A stretch of DNA of 64,000 nt. It comes from Chamaecyparis obtusa (lineage: Eukaryota; Streptophyta; Pinopsida; Cupressales; Cupressaceae). The DNA lies in assembly GCA_027943335.1 (NCBI GenBank), contig BSBK01000970.1, positions 1,456,001-1,520,000 of the forward strand, given 5' to 3'. The notes beneath the pieces were generated by a model. It was not told where the DNA came from. It made no database searches and worked only from the letters and a program-made list of their open reading frames with translations. The position numbers were made by a program, and so were the translations under genes. Below, piece by piece: positions 24,800 through 37,653 of the stretch (positions within the stretch are counted from its first letter, which is position 1; every line of letters begins with the position of its first letter).

Positions 24800-26098
24800 T
24801 GTAATACCTCAAAAATAGGCTATAAGTTCATTAACCTCCTACATCTACAAATTGAATGAAATCGACATCGAAGTCCTAACCTAAGGCACATATAAACATC
24901 ATCGAATCCTAATTGATTATCTTAAATTCTGCATCGGGGAATATTCCTAGTAATATTCCTAATTATCTTAATTATCTTTAATTTAATGATTAGTTGGCGA
25001 TAAATCATATTTATCCTAAGTTTGATTAATTGAATATTTTCATATTTAATTAATTAGATTTAATATCTTGCCAAATTAATTATGTAATTAAATTTAATTC
25101 TATCTATTATTAATTGTATTATTTAATTTTGACAATAAATCAAAATTTCTATCTTTCATTGATTAAATTCTTATTTAATTAATTAAAGCATGTTGTCATT
25201 ATTTAATAATATAATTTTTAATAAAAGTTTGATAAAATAGTTAATTAACCCATAAATTAATTATTTTATTTCAAAAATCAGTTAAGTTGAGCATAAATCA
25301 TTTTATTTATTTATTAAATCATAATTATCCATGTGCACATTCAAGGACCAGTTAAACTCAAATTGGAAAATCAATGCAAGTTGTTAGCTTTTTGAAACTC
25401 AACATCTTTTTGAGTTTTAAAGTTGATCTAAACTTCTAATTCGAGTTGAACTGTGCTTTTGCATGATTTTTGTGACTTAATTATTTGTTATTTTAAAATA
25501 ACTCAAAAATCAACCTGAGTTATTTGAGTGATTTATGGTTTTTTCTCATGCACCTCCAAAGCCCTGGATTTCTATAAAACCAAGGCTCATCTCTTCAATT
25601 TCATATCTCGCAAATTGCAAACTTACTCTACAGGAATCATAGCATATCAGATTTGGAAAATTTGCACAATTGGAGCTTGAAAGATAAATTTGAGGATTTG
25701 AAGCTTTGTGAGATCAATTTCAAATTCATAGCTTTCATATTATTGTTAGAATTTTCATTCTCATATCATATCATTTCTAGATTAGCATTGCATATCAATT
25801 TTCATATTAGCATAGATTCATATCAGTTTTTTATATCATTTGCATAGAAAATATCAAAAAAATAGCTTAATTGCATTCAATTCATATCTAGATCAATTGC
25901 ATTCAAATCCTTCATTTAAGTGTCGTCTAGATCACTGATCTCGATAACAATCTGAGAACATTAATCTCACACCTACTAGAAGGCAGTAAATCGCTTGGTT
26001 AAATTAGATTTCAATTTTGCATGATTTGATTATAGCTAACCTCTAATGTTTTACTAAAGTGTTGTGTCTATAGATTAGTTACAATTTTCACACACTCA
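24800..26098 (+). repeat. 5' LTR of G3
   Basis: TGTAATACCTC start, CACACTCA end. It has a U5 type of its own (TTGCACAATTGGAGCTTGAA) shared only with the 3' LTR of G3. Confidence 0.93.
25573..25578 (+). promoter_or_regulatory. TATA box of G3 5' LTR
   Basis: TATAAA in GGATTTCTATAAAACCAAGG. Confidence 0.6.
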
Positions 26099-26102
26099 TT
26101 TC

Positions 26103-26119
26103 TGGCGCCCATCGTGGGG
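26103..26119 (+). other. Primer-binding site of G3
   Basis: TGGCGCCCATCGTGGGG; one C-to-T difference from G2. Confidence 0.85.
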
Positions 26120-28980
26120 CAACCCACCTTTACATGCTGGTTTTGATTTTTTTTTTGGAGCTAAAGCCCTAAAGTTTCAAAGATTAAATTTTATCTCTCA
26201 AATGGCTTCAATTTTTGGACTGAAATTTTTTTTTGTAGGTTGGACACATATCAAGGAAGCTACAATAAAAAATTTAGAATTTTTTGAGATGTTTTGAATT
26301 TTTAATAATTTTTTTCTTGAAATTATAGAAAAAATTAATATCTGACGCAAATCAGCATATTTTTTGGAAATTTTTATATTTTCGAAAATCTCTTTAAATT
26401 CTATAGGGGGTCCATTCTTTGTATTTTAAATTTGGATGCAATATAATAGCTCAAATAGTCAATTTACAAAAACTGGTCTATTTTGATAAAATGGGTCTCT
26501 AGGGCACAAATGAAGAGATTTTTCTAAAAATTTTACATTTTTAGAAAGCTCTCTATTTTTTAGTAGGGGTCTTTGTTCTGAATTTCTATTTTTGTGGTCA
26601 AAATCATATCAAAAAAATTAGATCTTGTTGACTAGGTCAAATGCAGCAAAAAAAATTATGTTTTGTGATGGGTATGCACTTATTTTTTTTCATGGTTCAA
26701 TGAATGATATAAGTTTTCATTTAGGTTAATTGCTGGTTATTATTGTTGATAAAAATTGATTGTTAGAGCTAACCCTATGGTTTTCATAAGTTGAATATAT
26801 TTTGCATATCTTGTTTGCTTGTTTGCTTGTTGGAGAGTTCGTCACTTGCTTGCATGAAAAAGCTCAACAAGAATTGCTAAAAATCAGGTAAAATCTATTA
26901 AGCACGTTGCAAGGATCCTAGGTATTCTCCTTCATCTAATAACACTTCAATTTGGCCTGAAAATAAATCTCTCATGTGTTTAGCTTGAGTGTTTCTTTGC
27001 ATGCTTTTTCTATGAATTTGCATAATTGAATACTAGGTTGTGACACCTTAAGTATTTATTAGCAGTCTTAGATTACTTGTGATTGATCTTGATTGCTATC
27101 TTGGGTTATTAGACTCGCTAATCCGCTGGCCCCTCATTCCACCCCGTGGTTGCAATCTCAACGCCATAAAGGGGAGGGGTCTACAGGAGAGAAGCGTTAA
27201 GTTTTCCACTTGGCAACCCATTTGTGCTTTTAGGAACTCACTTGGTTTCTAAGTTGGGGACTCATTTTTAGCTTGTGTGAGGTGTTAAATGTTCCACCTT
27301 GTGGACTCATCTCATATTCACTTTAAGCATTAAGTGTTCCTCTTTCTACTTTTTGGATACTTTTGGTAGATTTGCTTTTGAAAACATACATCTGTGCTCA
27401 CATAGTAATTAGGCCCTATGAACCCTATTCATGATTCTTGAGAGATTGGATTCGCAGTGAAATCCTTCTTGATGACAGAATCCTTGTAGGTAGGGAGGAT
27501 ACTTAGTGTGTTTCACATTCAACTTGGTTAGTGCATCTTTTCTTATTGATCGATACATTCTCTCCCAGGAGAGGTTGATAGATCATGTGGGGTTGACATC
27601 ACGAGCTTTGGTGAATCAAAATTGGTTAGTGCATCTTCCCTTATTGATCGATACATTCTCTCTCCGGAGAGGTTGATAGATCACGTGGGGTTGATATCAT
27701 GGACCTTGGTGAGACAAACTTTGTCTTAGCGTGTTGGATAAATCTGTTTGCTTTGTTTGGGTTAAAAGTGAAGAGGCATCAAAACCTTGGACCTGGAGCC
27801 AAGTCCCCTTGTGGTATCATACTATGAGTCACCTTTAGAGAGGGTTAACTATAGCAGACAATCCCTTCACAAGGAAAACTACGTTGACGGAACCTCAAGC
27901 GGTAATAGCCATTTTCGCCATGGTAGTGATAGCCGCTATATAAATGTCCTTGTGGAAGAAATCTCCATGGGTATGGTTCATTGTTGGGTTGTCAGATCTC
28001 CTTAGCAGCTCCTGAAGATTAAGTTCTTGGACTATGTCAAAACCCTGGTGCATCGGGATTGGAGTTCACCCCTTTGGATCATAAAAGTTGCAGAGTCAAA
28101 CCATTACTAAAAACCCTAGCGAGGCCAAATTTTTATTTTCTAGAGTATATGTGCATTATTGCAAAACATTTTTGGAACATACACAATTAGCGCTTCTAAG
28201 GATTAGAACGAATAAGTCACTTGATTGTTCATGTGCAAGGTTGATTTTGCCCTTGTTCATTGTTTTTAGACATGCTTGAAATCACTTGCTTGATATTTTG
28301 CATGCTTGTTTATCTATCTAGTTACTGAAAATGAACAAATATGTTACAATCCTCAAATCTAGACATTAAAATTTGCAAACAATTCAAATTTGAAAACTCA
28401 AAATTTGCAAAATCTGAAGTAAAATACTTTTCTGGAGTCAAAAGTCATCTCAGGAGGTTAGAAAGTCATACAAGTTTCCATCAAGTGTCATTTCATTACA
28501 ACCCATCTGTCATATGATTGAGTACCCAGTGTCGTACGAGTTTCCATGCCAGCAAATTCTCAAAGTCAAAATCTTGCAACTGTCGTATGAAATTTTCAAC
28601 TGTCATTTCATTGCTATCCAACTGTCATATGAGATTTTCAACTATCATTTCATTGATACCCAACTATCGTATGATAACCAACCCAGTGTCGTACGAGTTT
28701 CCATGCCAACAAATTCTCAAAGTTAAAATCTTGCAACTATCGTATAAGATTTTCAACTGTCATTTCATTGCTACCCAATTGTCTTACGAGTTTTGCAACT
28801 ATCGTTTCACAGCATACCCACTATCGTACGAGTCTGCAGAGTGTCGTTTGAGAAATTTTTGAAAGTTGTCAAAAAATTGTCAGAATTGCCAGATATTTAG
28901 CTTTTTCAGCCTATTTCCAGAATCTATCGAACAAATCATTATGTCAAGAACAGAGCAATAGCTATTGAGAATCAGTACAC
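26120..28980 (+). other. G3 untranslated leader
   Basis: Same build as the G2 leader: the G2/G3-specific first 760 bases, the shared part with the tandem stem-loop block (27531 and 27624), and TCGTACGA-type motifs at 28470-28860, with an extra repeat block (28590-28760) relative to G2. Short frames here are not conserved. Confidence 0.75.
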
Positions 28981-31258
28981 ATGTCTCAAAGAATCAATAC
29001 ACAAGAGGAAGAAGCTCTAATCACCGCTATGATGAAGCAGTTGCAAGCTATGCAAGTCCAGCTTGACAAACTTGAGAAAGAAAAGGAACCTAAAAAGTTC
29101 TCCATGGAAACTCTATGCTCTTTTCCATTTGATAAAGAATTGTACATGTCACCATACCCTCAGACAAAATGTGAGCAACGTGACAACCCTTATGATACTT
29201 CTTCCACAGAGAGTGACACATCAAGCTTTGGAGACTATGATGACTATGACGATAGACAATGTAATGATACCTATGACACCTCTGTTCCTAAGAGTCCTCC
29301 TCGTCGTGTGTTCCTACTTACTACAAATGGGTCATCACATTGGATAGATCGTGATGGTGATCCATATGATTCTGATTTTGAAAGAGATTTTGATGGCTTT
29401 TGTGGACAATACCTTGATTATGATCCATCTACTACTGCTGAGGACTATAAAATGCATCGTGCTAGCTTGAAGCATCAATATTATAAGAATCCTTCTCCTA
29501 AAGACTCTCCTACTAAAAATAAAGATTATCTTCTCAAGCAAGGTCATGTTAATGTTGACCCTTTGTCTAGTGATGGTTCCCTTCCATCCCCTACTTCCTC
29601 CAATACCCATACATCTCTTAAAGTTTTTGAGTCTTTCAAATCTTTCACAGAACCTTCATTCGACACAAGTCCTGATACTTTTCATGTGGTTCCCTATAGT
29701 TATCCTCTAAGGCTACCTCTTAAAGATACTCAAGCTAACCTTCACTTTGCTGCAAATACTAAACCTAAAGAGCCTATGCCTTCATATGCTACAATGCCTA
29801 CTTCAACTAGTCCTCCACCATCTCTTCCAAAGTCTTCCATACAATCCCAACATGCTTCCTTGTCCTTAGAAGTGGCTCCATGTCAAGAGGACTCCAGAAA
29901 TGATAAAGAAAATAACATAAAAAAAGATCAAGATCAAGAAACCTCCATGTCATCCAATCTTTTTCATGATGTCTCTTATCTGTTCCATGGTTCTTTTGAT
30001 CCTGCACACCCTTTTTCATGCATTCCGTCATGTCTTAAGTCTTCTCCTAAGCAAGATCAAGCTACCACTTATACCATTGAGCTTAATAACAATCAAAATG
30101 ACCTTACTAAACTTGTGCTTCCCAAAGGTAATGCTTCCATTAAGGTTGGTAAAAATGGTGTTGTTACTTCCAATGTTAAGCCTATTGAAAATCAAGAGAA
30201 AAATTATGCGCTTATGCTATCCAGAGATTTTTGTCAAGATCAAAGTCTTCCATCTTCTTATTCTACCACTCCATGTTCACTTTCACTTTCTACTCTTTCT
30301 AAGTCTTTGCAAGCTTTGAACAATCCTATCAAAGAAGGTGCTCATATTCAAGATGTCCACGATTCTATTGAAAATTCTAATGCTCACTCTAAAGGTGCTG
30401 ATATCCTTGGTTGTCATATAGATGTTGATAAACTTATTGATTATCCTTTTGTATCTTCCACTTCCATCCTTGGATCTCTTCCACCATTACAAAGGGCTTC
30501 ATGTCTGCCTTCCATCTTGGGTCCTTATGTCCCTTCACTTTCCCCTCCTAACTCTCCTAATTCATCATCCATCTTGGGTCCCTACGTCCCTGCATCTCCC
30601 ATCTTTCCTCAAGATCAACATAGATGCATACCCTTGAATCCTTTTCATCCACCCACCCATCTAAACCAGTCATATCCTCCTTCTTCCACAAGTCTCAAGT
30701 CTTTTGGAAGTAACTTGAATGTTCAATACAAGAAAAAGAAGCAATACAAGATCCATAAAAAAAGAAGATCACCATGTCTCCTCTAATAGACATGGAAACA
30801 TAAAGTCAAAAAAGATATCTAAGAAAAAAACTACAAGACAAGTATGGGTTCCAAAATCCATCATTGAAGATATTCTCTCTAGATCATCAAAAGGAAATAA
30901 AAAGCCTATGGCTATATGGATTCCAAAGTCTCTCTTGAAAGAGTCTGGTATTGAGAAAAAATTGAAATTGACATTGAAGCTTCCAAAGGCTTCCACTTCA
31001 TCTCCCTCCAAAAATATTCTTCCATTCCACGTGCCTAAACCACAACCTCTACTATCCATTCACCATATTCCTTCACGTATTCCTTCATTCATGATTCCTC
31101 CATCCTCTAACCACCCTTCAAGGTATGTGTTGATGTTGATCTTGCCTTCCTTTCCATCTACCCTTTCACAATCCTTCCATTCATTATCCTCCTACCTTCT
31201 ATCATTTTTCCTCATTTGTCTATTCCTCCTATCTTCCAACCTCACTCGCTTTACATGA
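28981..31258 (+). pseudogene. Chimeric Gag-N / unknown protein of non-autonomous element G3
   Basis: The first frame, 28981-30786, is open for 601 codons; the rest (30719-31258) is out of phase after an A-run near 30757. In G2 this point is open, while G3 is open where G2 is broken, so their ancestor probably had one uninterrupted frame. The first 50 residues match Gag. Conserved blocks with G2 include DTSSFGDYDDYDDRQCND, HWIDRDGDPYD, FDGFC.QYLDYDPSTTAED, NPIKEGAHIQDVH, SILGPYVPSLSPPNSPNS and IFPQDQHRCIPLNPFHPP. I recognise no domain in the unique part and see no signal peptide or catalytic motif. It is kept in the same place in both non-autonomous elements, which suggests a role in the element or at least shared ancestry. 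Confidence 0.82.
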
Positions 31259-32101
31259 AACCTTATCCTCCATTTTTCTTTTCCATCTCCCTTTCCCTAT
31301 CATCATCTTTGAGCATATCATTTTGAATCCTTGGCATATCATGGTTTATCCTTTCAAGGAGAATTATCTAAAAAGCTTGCCTTCTTTGAATAAAAAGAAA
31401 AAAAAGAAAAAATAATTGAAAATGTGCCATGGTGAAAATCTGGAAACAGGTGCCTTGGTAGCAAAAGTAAAGAGAAATAAATTCATCCTATGGTGAAAAC
31501 CAGTCCCTTGTGGCACCTTGGATAAGTACCATGATGAAAACCTGGCAATTAGGCATCATGCATAGTTCTTCTACATATTTCATCCATTCCATCTTCTCTC
31601 TTTGATCTTGACAATGTTGATCTATACACGAACATTTGGCTATTTTGTGAGTTGTCTGATGATGATCTTACTTTCATTCCCTTCCTATTTAGCCTTCATA
31701 TTTATTTTTCTCCATTCATTCTAGTCTTTCGCTATCATTTCCCCTTTGGTCTTGATCTAATAAATAAAAAAAGAAAGAGTAAAACATAGTGCTATGAAGT
31801 CTCTTGACATGGTTACTCCTTTGGACTACATCCTATCCTTCTTTGGCATTATGCTTTTTTGACTTATCCTATGCTGGCCTTTCATTTCTTGTCCAAATGT
31901 GATTTACATGATAATTTTTCCCTAGCTTGGGTATTCTTGAGGAGCTTTCCCTTGAGGATTTCTTCCCTTCATTCTCCTTCAATCTCTTGTCTTCCATCTC
32001 TTCCACTAGCTTGCCAATCCCTCTTATTCTCCACCTTGCTAGACATTGGGACTGCATGATATGATCTTGGTTGGGAGTTTGCAAATGGAAAAAGATGCTA
32101 T
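31259..32101 (+). other. G3 non-coding segment between chimeric frame and minisatellite
   Basis: Counterpart of 17726-18566 in G2; pyrimidine-rich, no conserved frame, with GGTGAAAA motifs at 31431 and 31491. Confidence 0.6.
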
Positions 32102-32232
32102 CAAGTATACCAAGTATCAGAACCAGTATCAGAATAAGTATCAAAACTAGTATCAGAATAATTATCAGAATAAGTATCAGAACTAGTATCAGAATCAGTA
32201 TCCGAATAAGTATCAGATCAAGTATCAGAACA
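32102..32232 (+). repeat. 12-bp minisatellite, about 11 copies, in G3
   Basis: Same AAGTATCAGAAC-type unit and position as in G2, but half the copy number. Ends in the integrase codons for RTSIGATPF. Confidence 0.9.
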
Positions 32233-32676
32233 TCTATAGGGGCTACACCTTTTGTTTTAGTTTATGGGTCTGAAGCGGTACTGCCTATTGAGGTTGAAAT
32301 CCCATCACTAAGAATCAGAATGCATGGTCTAGTAACTGATGATGACTACAGAGTGTCTAGGTTGCAAGAACTTGAACTACTAGATGAGCACAGACAAGCA
32401 GTGTATGATCATCTCAAAGTATATCAGAAGAGAATGTCTAGAGGCTACAACAAGAAAGTTAGACACAAAAAATTTCAGGTTGGCGATCTAGTCTTGAGAA
32501 AAAATCTTAAAAATCAATCACATCGAGAACGCAAAGGGAAGTTCAAACCCAATTAGCTGGGTCCCTTTGTTATCACTGCTAATTTTGTCTTTGGTTCCTA
32601 TCAACTCTCAACGACTGAAGGAGAATAGCTCTGAGAACCAATCAACGTTCTCCATCTGAAGAAATTCTATGCCTAA
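32233..32676 (+). pseudogene. Integrase C-terminal remnant of G3
   Basis: GATPFVLVYGSEAVLPIE, RLQELELLDEHRQAVYDHL, VGDLVLRKN, then TAG at 32554 where G1 has the TGG of NWLGP, and INVLHLKKFYA at the end. The catalytic core is absent. The same boundaries as in G2 show a common origin of the deletion. Confidence 0.88.
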
Positions 32677-35039
32677 GGCATTCAATCTATGGTAAAATGT
32701 CCTAAAAAATTATAAAAATCAGAAAAAGTCCTGAAAAAATGAACATCTTGGTGAAAACCTAGCAATAGGCACCTTGATGATTCACAAAAAAATCAAAAAA
32801 TATCAAAAATTAAAAAAAATTTAAAAATATCAAAAATCCAAAAAAATTGAAAAATAAAAAAATACAAAAAAAATGGAAAAAGAAAAAGTGTCTTGGTGAA
32901 AACCTGGAAATAGGTGCCTTGGTAGCAAAAATAGAATCTCTGCCAAGATGGTGAAAACCAGGCAAACGGGCACCACTTGTTTCAAAATGCTTCATCTATC
33001 AGTGCAATCTTGGTCTTTCCCAGCTTTTAGTCTTGCTTTAATTTGTACATATCTCCCGGTTTGTTTTTGCATTTCCAGTTTTCAATAAGTCAGTTTGTCC
33101 ACAAATCTGCTCAAGTGTCTGTATCCTATCAATGTTCAAACTTGGGGGCAATCAATGTCATATCCTATGGCCTCCAATCTATCTTAGACGTATCATATCT
33201 AGTCAAAGTCCTTTGAAGCTTCATGTGAGTCAGTCAGTCTGTCTTGTCTCCAGAAAGGATTTTGCATCTACAACACCGCAATCAAACATCAAAATAAACT
33301 AAAAATGATATGTGCTTCATGCTTTTATCTCCTTGTATGCTTACTGATTCGCATTGAGATTTTTGCATATTGTGTCCCTTCGAGCTCTTCGATGATGTCC
33401 TTTATAGGATTTAGAGAGTGATGACTAGGGGCATAATCTTTTCCTTGTCTTCTTCTTGTATGTGAAAATCTAACAACTTTGGAAATTCTACATTGAAATG
33501 GTGTCCAACTGTAAGAGCCTCTATCTCGAATTGGATGGCCATGCATACCTCAACCATTGATACTCAAAAAATTCAAAGAAGTATTGATCTAACTATTGTC
33601 TTTTTGAGTGAGTTCTTTCTCCTACTGTGAAACACGATCTTACCTAAGGATGTAAATGATAAAGGGTCACTACGGGTAATTCACACTGGATTTAGAATGA
33701 TCTCTTGACTGTTTGATGTGTATGTTAAATAAAAATTACTATATCAAAATGGACATGATATTCAAGTCATCCTAGTGTTTGTGCCTTGGTGCTTATATCT
33801 AATCTGACATTCCGAAAACAAAACCAATATTCATATGTCCATGGTTGTTTTGGACCAGTGGGTGTTGTATTGGTTCTTGAGCATTACAAATCGATATTCA
33901 TATGTCCATGGTTTCATAGCTAGTGGGCATTGTATTGATTTATCGAGTTACCTAAAAGTTCGATGATGATAACAAATCAACACAAGATCAGTGACTAGGT
34001 CCTAGGTCTTAGGTTGCATTTCATTTTGCATGTCTCTTTGCATTTTGCATGTTGCATGATCTCACAATGGCTAAACAAACTTCAATGCTTAAACAATTCT
34101 TCAATCACCTCTTCCAATCTAACAAGAGCTAAATCTCACACGAAGGTTCCTCCAACGAAACAGCAAGTAGAATCCTTTTTCAGGATCAAAATTCAAATCT
34201 GAGATCATTCATATTATTAACTACTTGCATATTCGACCTTCAATCATCACAGAAATCCAGTATTCAACTTAATTAATTATCTTCCATCAAACTATCAAAA
34301 TTTCAACTTGGTCAACTATGGTCAACTCATAGTTTAACCTAGTCAAACTTGGTCTTTTGGACCTCTAAACAATGTAGAATGCATTCCCAAACGTGTTTAA
34401 CCACTTCTCAAATCAATTAACATGCTTCTAAACTATCAACGCTGACTTTTCTTGTCAGATTTCAATTTTAATCCCGAAGGGGGCATGGTATTGCACATCA
34501 TTCAAAGTCTGTAAATCTAATTTTATCTAGAATCTGTTATCTTTCATCAGTGATCAAGACAACAACCACATCTAGTTGCTGATTCATCAAAAAACCTCAT
34601 CACTCGGGGCAAATCTATCATCACTTGGGGCACATCAGATTCATCAAGATCCATATCAATCTAGTATTCTCCTAATCTTGTAAACTGTATCAGTTTTTGC
34701 AACCATCGGCTCATAGTGTTCTTTCCTTGGTTCTTCAGCAACTAAAGGATTCGGATGTGATACCTGCTAGTTCTACTAAGACAATCAAGTCTAGAACCGG
34801 TCACTCACTTCTTTGCAATCCTAAGGTTTGGAATCAGGCGTTTTGACACTTTTTCACAATCATAGGTTCATTTGCTGTTATAGTGAACATTATCTTTGGT
34901 CATTCAAGACCTATTATCTCTGTATCAAATCAATATCAATCAACTTCTGTCTCATATCAATTATCAATTTCAAACATCAGTTTCATATCTTTATCAAACA
35001 CAGACTATCTTTGAACCACTGCGCTTCGCATAGTAATTC
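32677..35039 (+). other. G3 3' non-coding region
   Basis: 2.4 kb shared with G1 and G2, with an A-rich stretch at 32795-32890 and GGTGAAAACC motifs at 32750, 32895 and 32950. A block near 33730 is deleted relative to G1 and G2. No gene seen. Confidence 0.7.
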
Positions 35040-35053
35040 AAAGAGGGGCAAAA
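35040..35053 (+). other. Polypurine tract of G3
   Basis: AAAGAGGGGCAAAA directly before the LTR. Confidence 0.85.
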
Positions 35054-36351
35054 TGTAATACTCCAAAAATGGGCTATAAGTTCATTAACCTCCTACATCT
35101 ACAAATTGAAAAAAATTGACATCGAAGTCCTAACCTAAGGCACATCTAAACATCATCGAATCCTAATTGATTATCTTAAATTCTGCATCGGGGAATATTC
35201 CTAGTAATATTCCTAATTATCTTAATTATCTTTAATTTAATGATTTGTTGGTGATAAATCATATTTATCCTAAGTTTGATTAATTGAATATTTTCATATT
35301 TAATTAGTTAGATTTAATATCTTGCCAAATAATTATGTAATTAAATTTAATTCTACCTATTATTAATTGTATTATTTAATTTTGACAATAAATCAAAATT
35401 CTTATCTTTAATTGATTAAATTATTATTTAATTAATTAAAGCATGTTGTCATTATTTAATAATATAATTTTTAATAAAAGTTTGATAAAATAGTTAATTA
35501 ACCCATAAATTAATTATTTTATTTCAAAAATCAGTTAAGTTGAGCATAAATCATCTTATTTATTTATTAAATCATAATTATCCATGTGCACAATCAAGGA
35601 CCAGTTAAACTCAAATTGGAAAATCAATGCAAGTTGTTAGCTTTTTGAAACTCAACATCTTTTTGAGTTTTAAAGTTGATCTAAACTTCTAATTCAAGTT
35701 GAACTGTGCTTTTGCATGATTTTTGTGACTTAATTATCTGTTATTTAAAAATAACTCAAAAATCAACCTGAGTTATTTGAGTGATTTATGGTTTTTTCTC
35801 ATGCACCTCCAAAGCCCTAGATTTCTATAAAACCAAGGCTCAGCTCTTCAATTTTATATCTCGCAAATTGCAAACTTACTCTACAGGAATCATAGCATAT
35901 CAGATTTGGAAAATTTGCACAATTGGAGCTTGAAAGATAAATTTGAGGATTCGAAGCTTTGTGAAATCAATTTCAAATTCATAGCTTTCATATTATTGTT
36001 AGAATTTTCATTCTCATATCATATCATTTCTAGATTAGCATTGCATATCAATTTTCATATTAGCATAGATTCATATCAATTTTTCATATCATTTGAATAG
36101 AAAATATCAAAAAAATAGCTTAATTGCATTCAATTCATATCTAGATCAATTGCATTCAAATCCTTCATTTAGGTGTCGTCTAGGTCACTGATCTCGATAA
36201 AAATCTGAGAACATTAATCTCACACCTACTAGAAGGCAGTAAATCACTTGGTTAAATTAGATTTCAATTTTGCATGATTTGATTATAGCTAACCTCTAAT
36301 GTTTTACTGAAGTGTTGTGTCTACAGATCAGGTACAATTTTTACACACACA
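35054..36351 (+). repeat. 3' LTR of G3
   Basis: Pairs with 24800-26098 with few differences; ends in CACACACA before the CCTTC target duplication. TATA box at 35826. Confidence 0.93.
35826..35831 (+). promoter_or_regulatory. TATA box of G3 3' LTR
   Basis: TATAAA in GATTTCTATAAAACCAAGG. Confidence 0.5.
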
Positions 36352-37653
36352 CCTTCTACTATCAAAACTTTTGAGGAGTTGATCAAATTGTTCTACCAGC
36401 AATACTCCTACAATACTCAACATCCAGTCACCATGATTGATATCTGTAATCTCAAGCAATATCCAGGGGAACCATTCCTAACATTTCTCAAGAGATGGAG
36501 GAAGAAGTTCTCTCTATATGCCAGACCTATTCCAGAAATAGAAAAACTGAAAATCTTCATCAATAACCTTATTCCAGAAATCAATTATCCTTTACAAATG
36601 CAAGATCATACATCTTTTGACAAGATGGTGAATAATGCTATCAAAATCAAAAAAGTGCTTGTAAAAAAAGGAGAAATCACACTTCAAAAATATAAGTACG
36701 AATCTAGATCTAGTTCCAAAGACAAGAACAAAAATTGGAACAAGAACAAGGGCATCGTCACAGATGGCATTGTTGACACTGTCTATGCCCCATCAAAGGC
36801 ACCTACCTAAAATCTCACTCTTGGCACTCAAGCCATTAAAGCTTCAGAGAAAAAGTCTTCTCAACCATCTCAAAGGAAGCCAGAGTACAAAAGATGGGAT
36901 AAACATCAAAAATTTACTCCTCTAGAAGAGTCTTTAGAATTAGCTATGAAAACTCTACTGGCTGATAACATCATCTCTTTACCACCAATCCAACCAAATG
37001 ATCAGGACCCCAAACCGAAATGGTGGAGAGAAAATGAATTCTGTGATTTCCATCGGAGTAAAGGTCACAAAACTAGTAGTTTCTACCACTTGAAGCATAC
37101 CATTCAAGATCTGATCGATAGTGGAGACATCACAATTTACAATCCCAAGAGCAATAATGATCATATAGCATTCATAGAACCATTTCTGAAACATGGTCAA
37201 GAAGTTTCAACTTCTCAGCGTAATATGGGGGCAAAAGTCAACTATGCCTACCCTAGAAATAATGCTATCATCAATATGGTTGAACCATGTCTCCCTAAAA
37301 GTTGCAATGTCATCACAATTGTATGAAGAGATAGAGATCATTCCTTAGCTAACGCAGTTACTCGATCATAGGCTACAATGCATCTGAAAGGACAAATCTT
37401 AGATTCATCAAATGTCCCTAAGGTGCCCTTCAATCTTTCATCTGCTTCTAAACAGAAGGCTGCTTCCAAATCTTCCAATCCAAAGGATACAAGGCCTACA
37501 TCTTATAGCATTATTCAACAACTCTAGCACACTAATGTGAAAATCTCCATGTTTGAGTTGCTTCAAATATCTCCAGCTCATAGAGCCATTCTCGATAAAG
37601 CTTTGCTCGGTTCCAATGTTCCTGATGACCTTGATTTAGACAAGTTCTAGACT
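36352..37653 (+). pseudogene. G1 Gag, C-terminal part with altered zinc knuckle
   Basis: Continues Gag in frame after G3: FEELIKLFYQQYSYNTQHPV, then FLTFLKRWRKKFSLYARPIP. A knuckle-like CDFHRSKGHKTSSF at about 37050-37090 has the CX2HX4HX4 spacing of Tat Gag, but Phe stands where the last Cys belongs. The following YHLKHTIQDLIDSG is typical of the lineage. Stops at 36808, 37324, in the AVTRS region and at 37527 and 37648 interrupt an otherwise single frame that leads into the protease. Confidence 0.85.

Larger units (their letters stand above)
24800..36351 (+). mobile_element. Non-autonomous Tat-type element G3 nested in gag of G1
   Basis: LTRs 24800-26098 and 35054-36351, nearly equal in length (1299 and 1298). 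Perfect target duplication CCTTC (24795-24799 and 36352-36356), with the Gag codons rejoining in frame. Its layout equals G2: primer site, leader, chimeric open frame, non-coding segment, 12-bp minisatellite, integrase tail, 3' region and polypurine tract. It has no protease, RT or RNase H. Confidence 0.95.
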
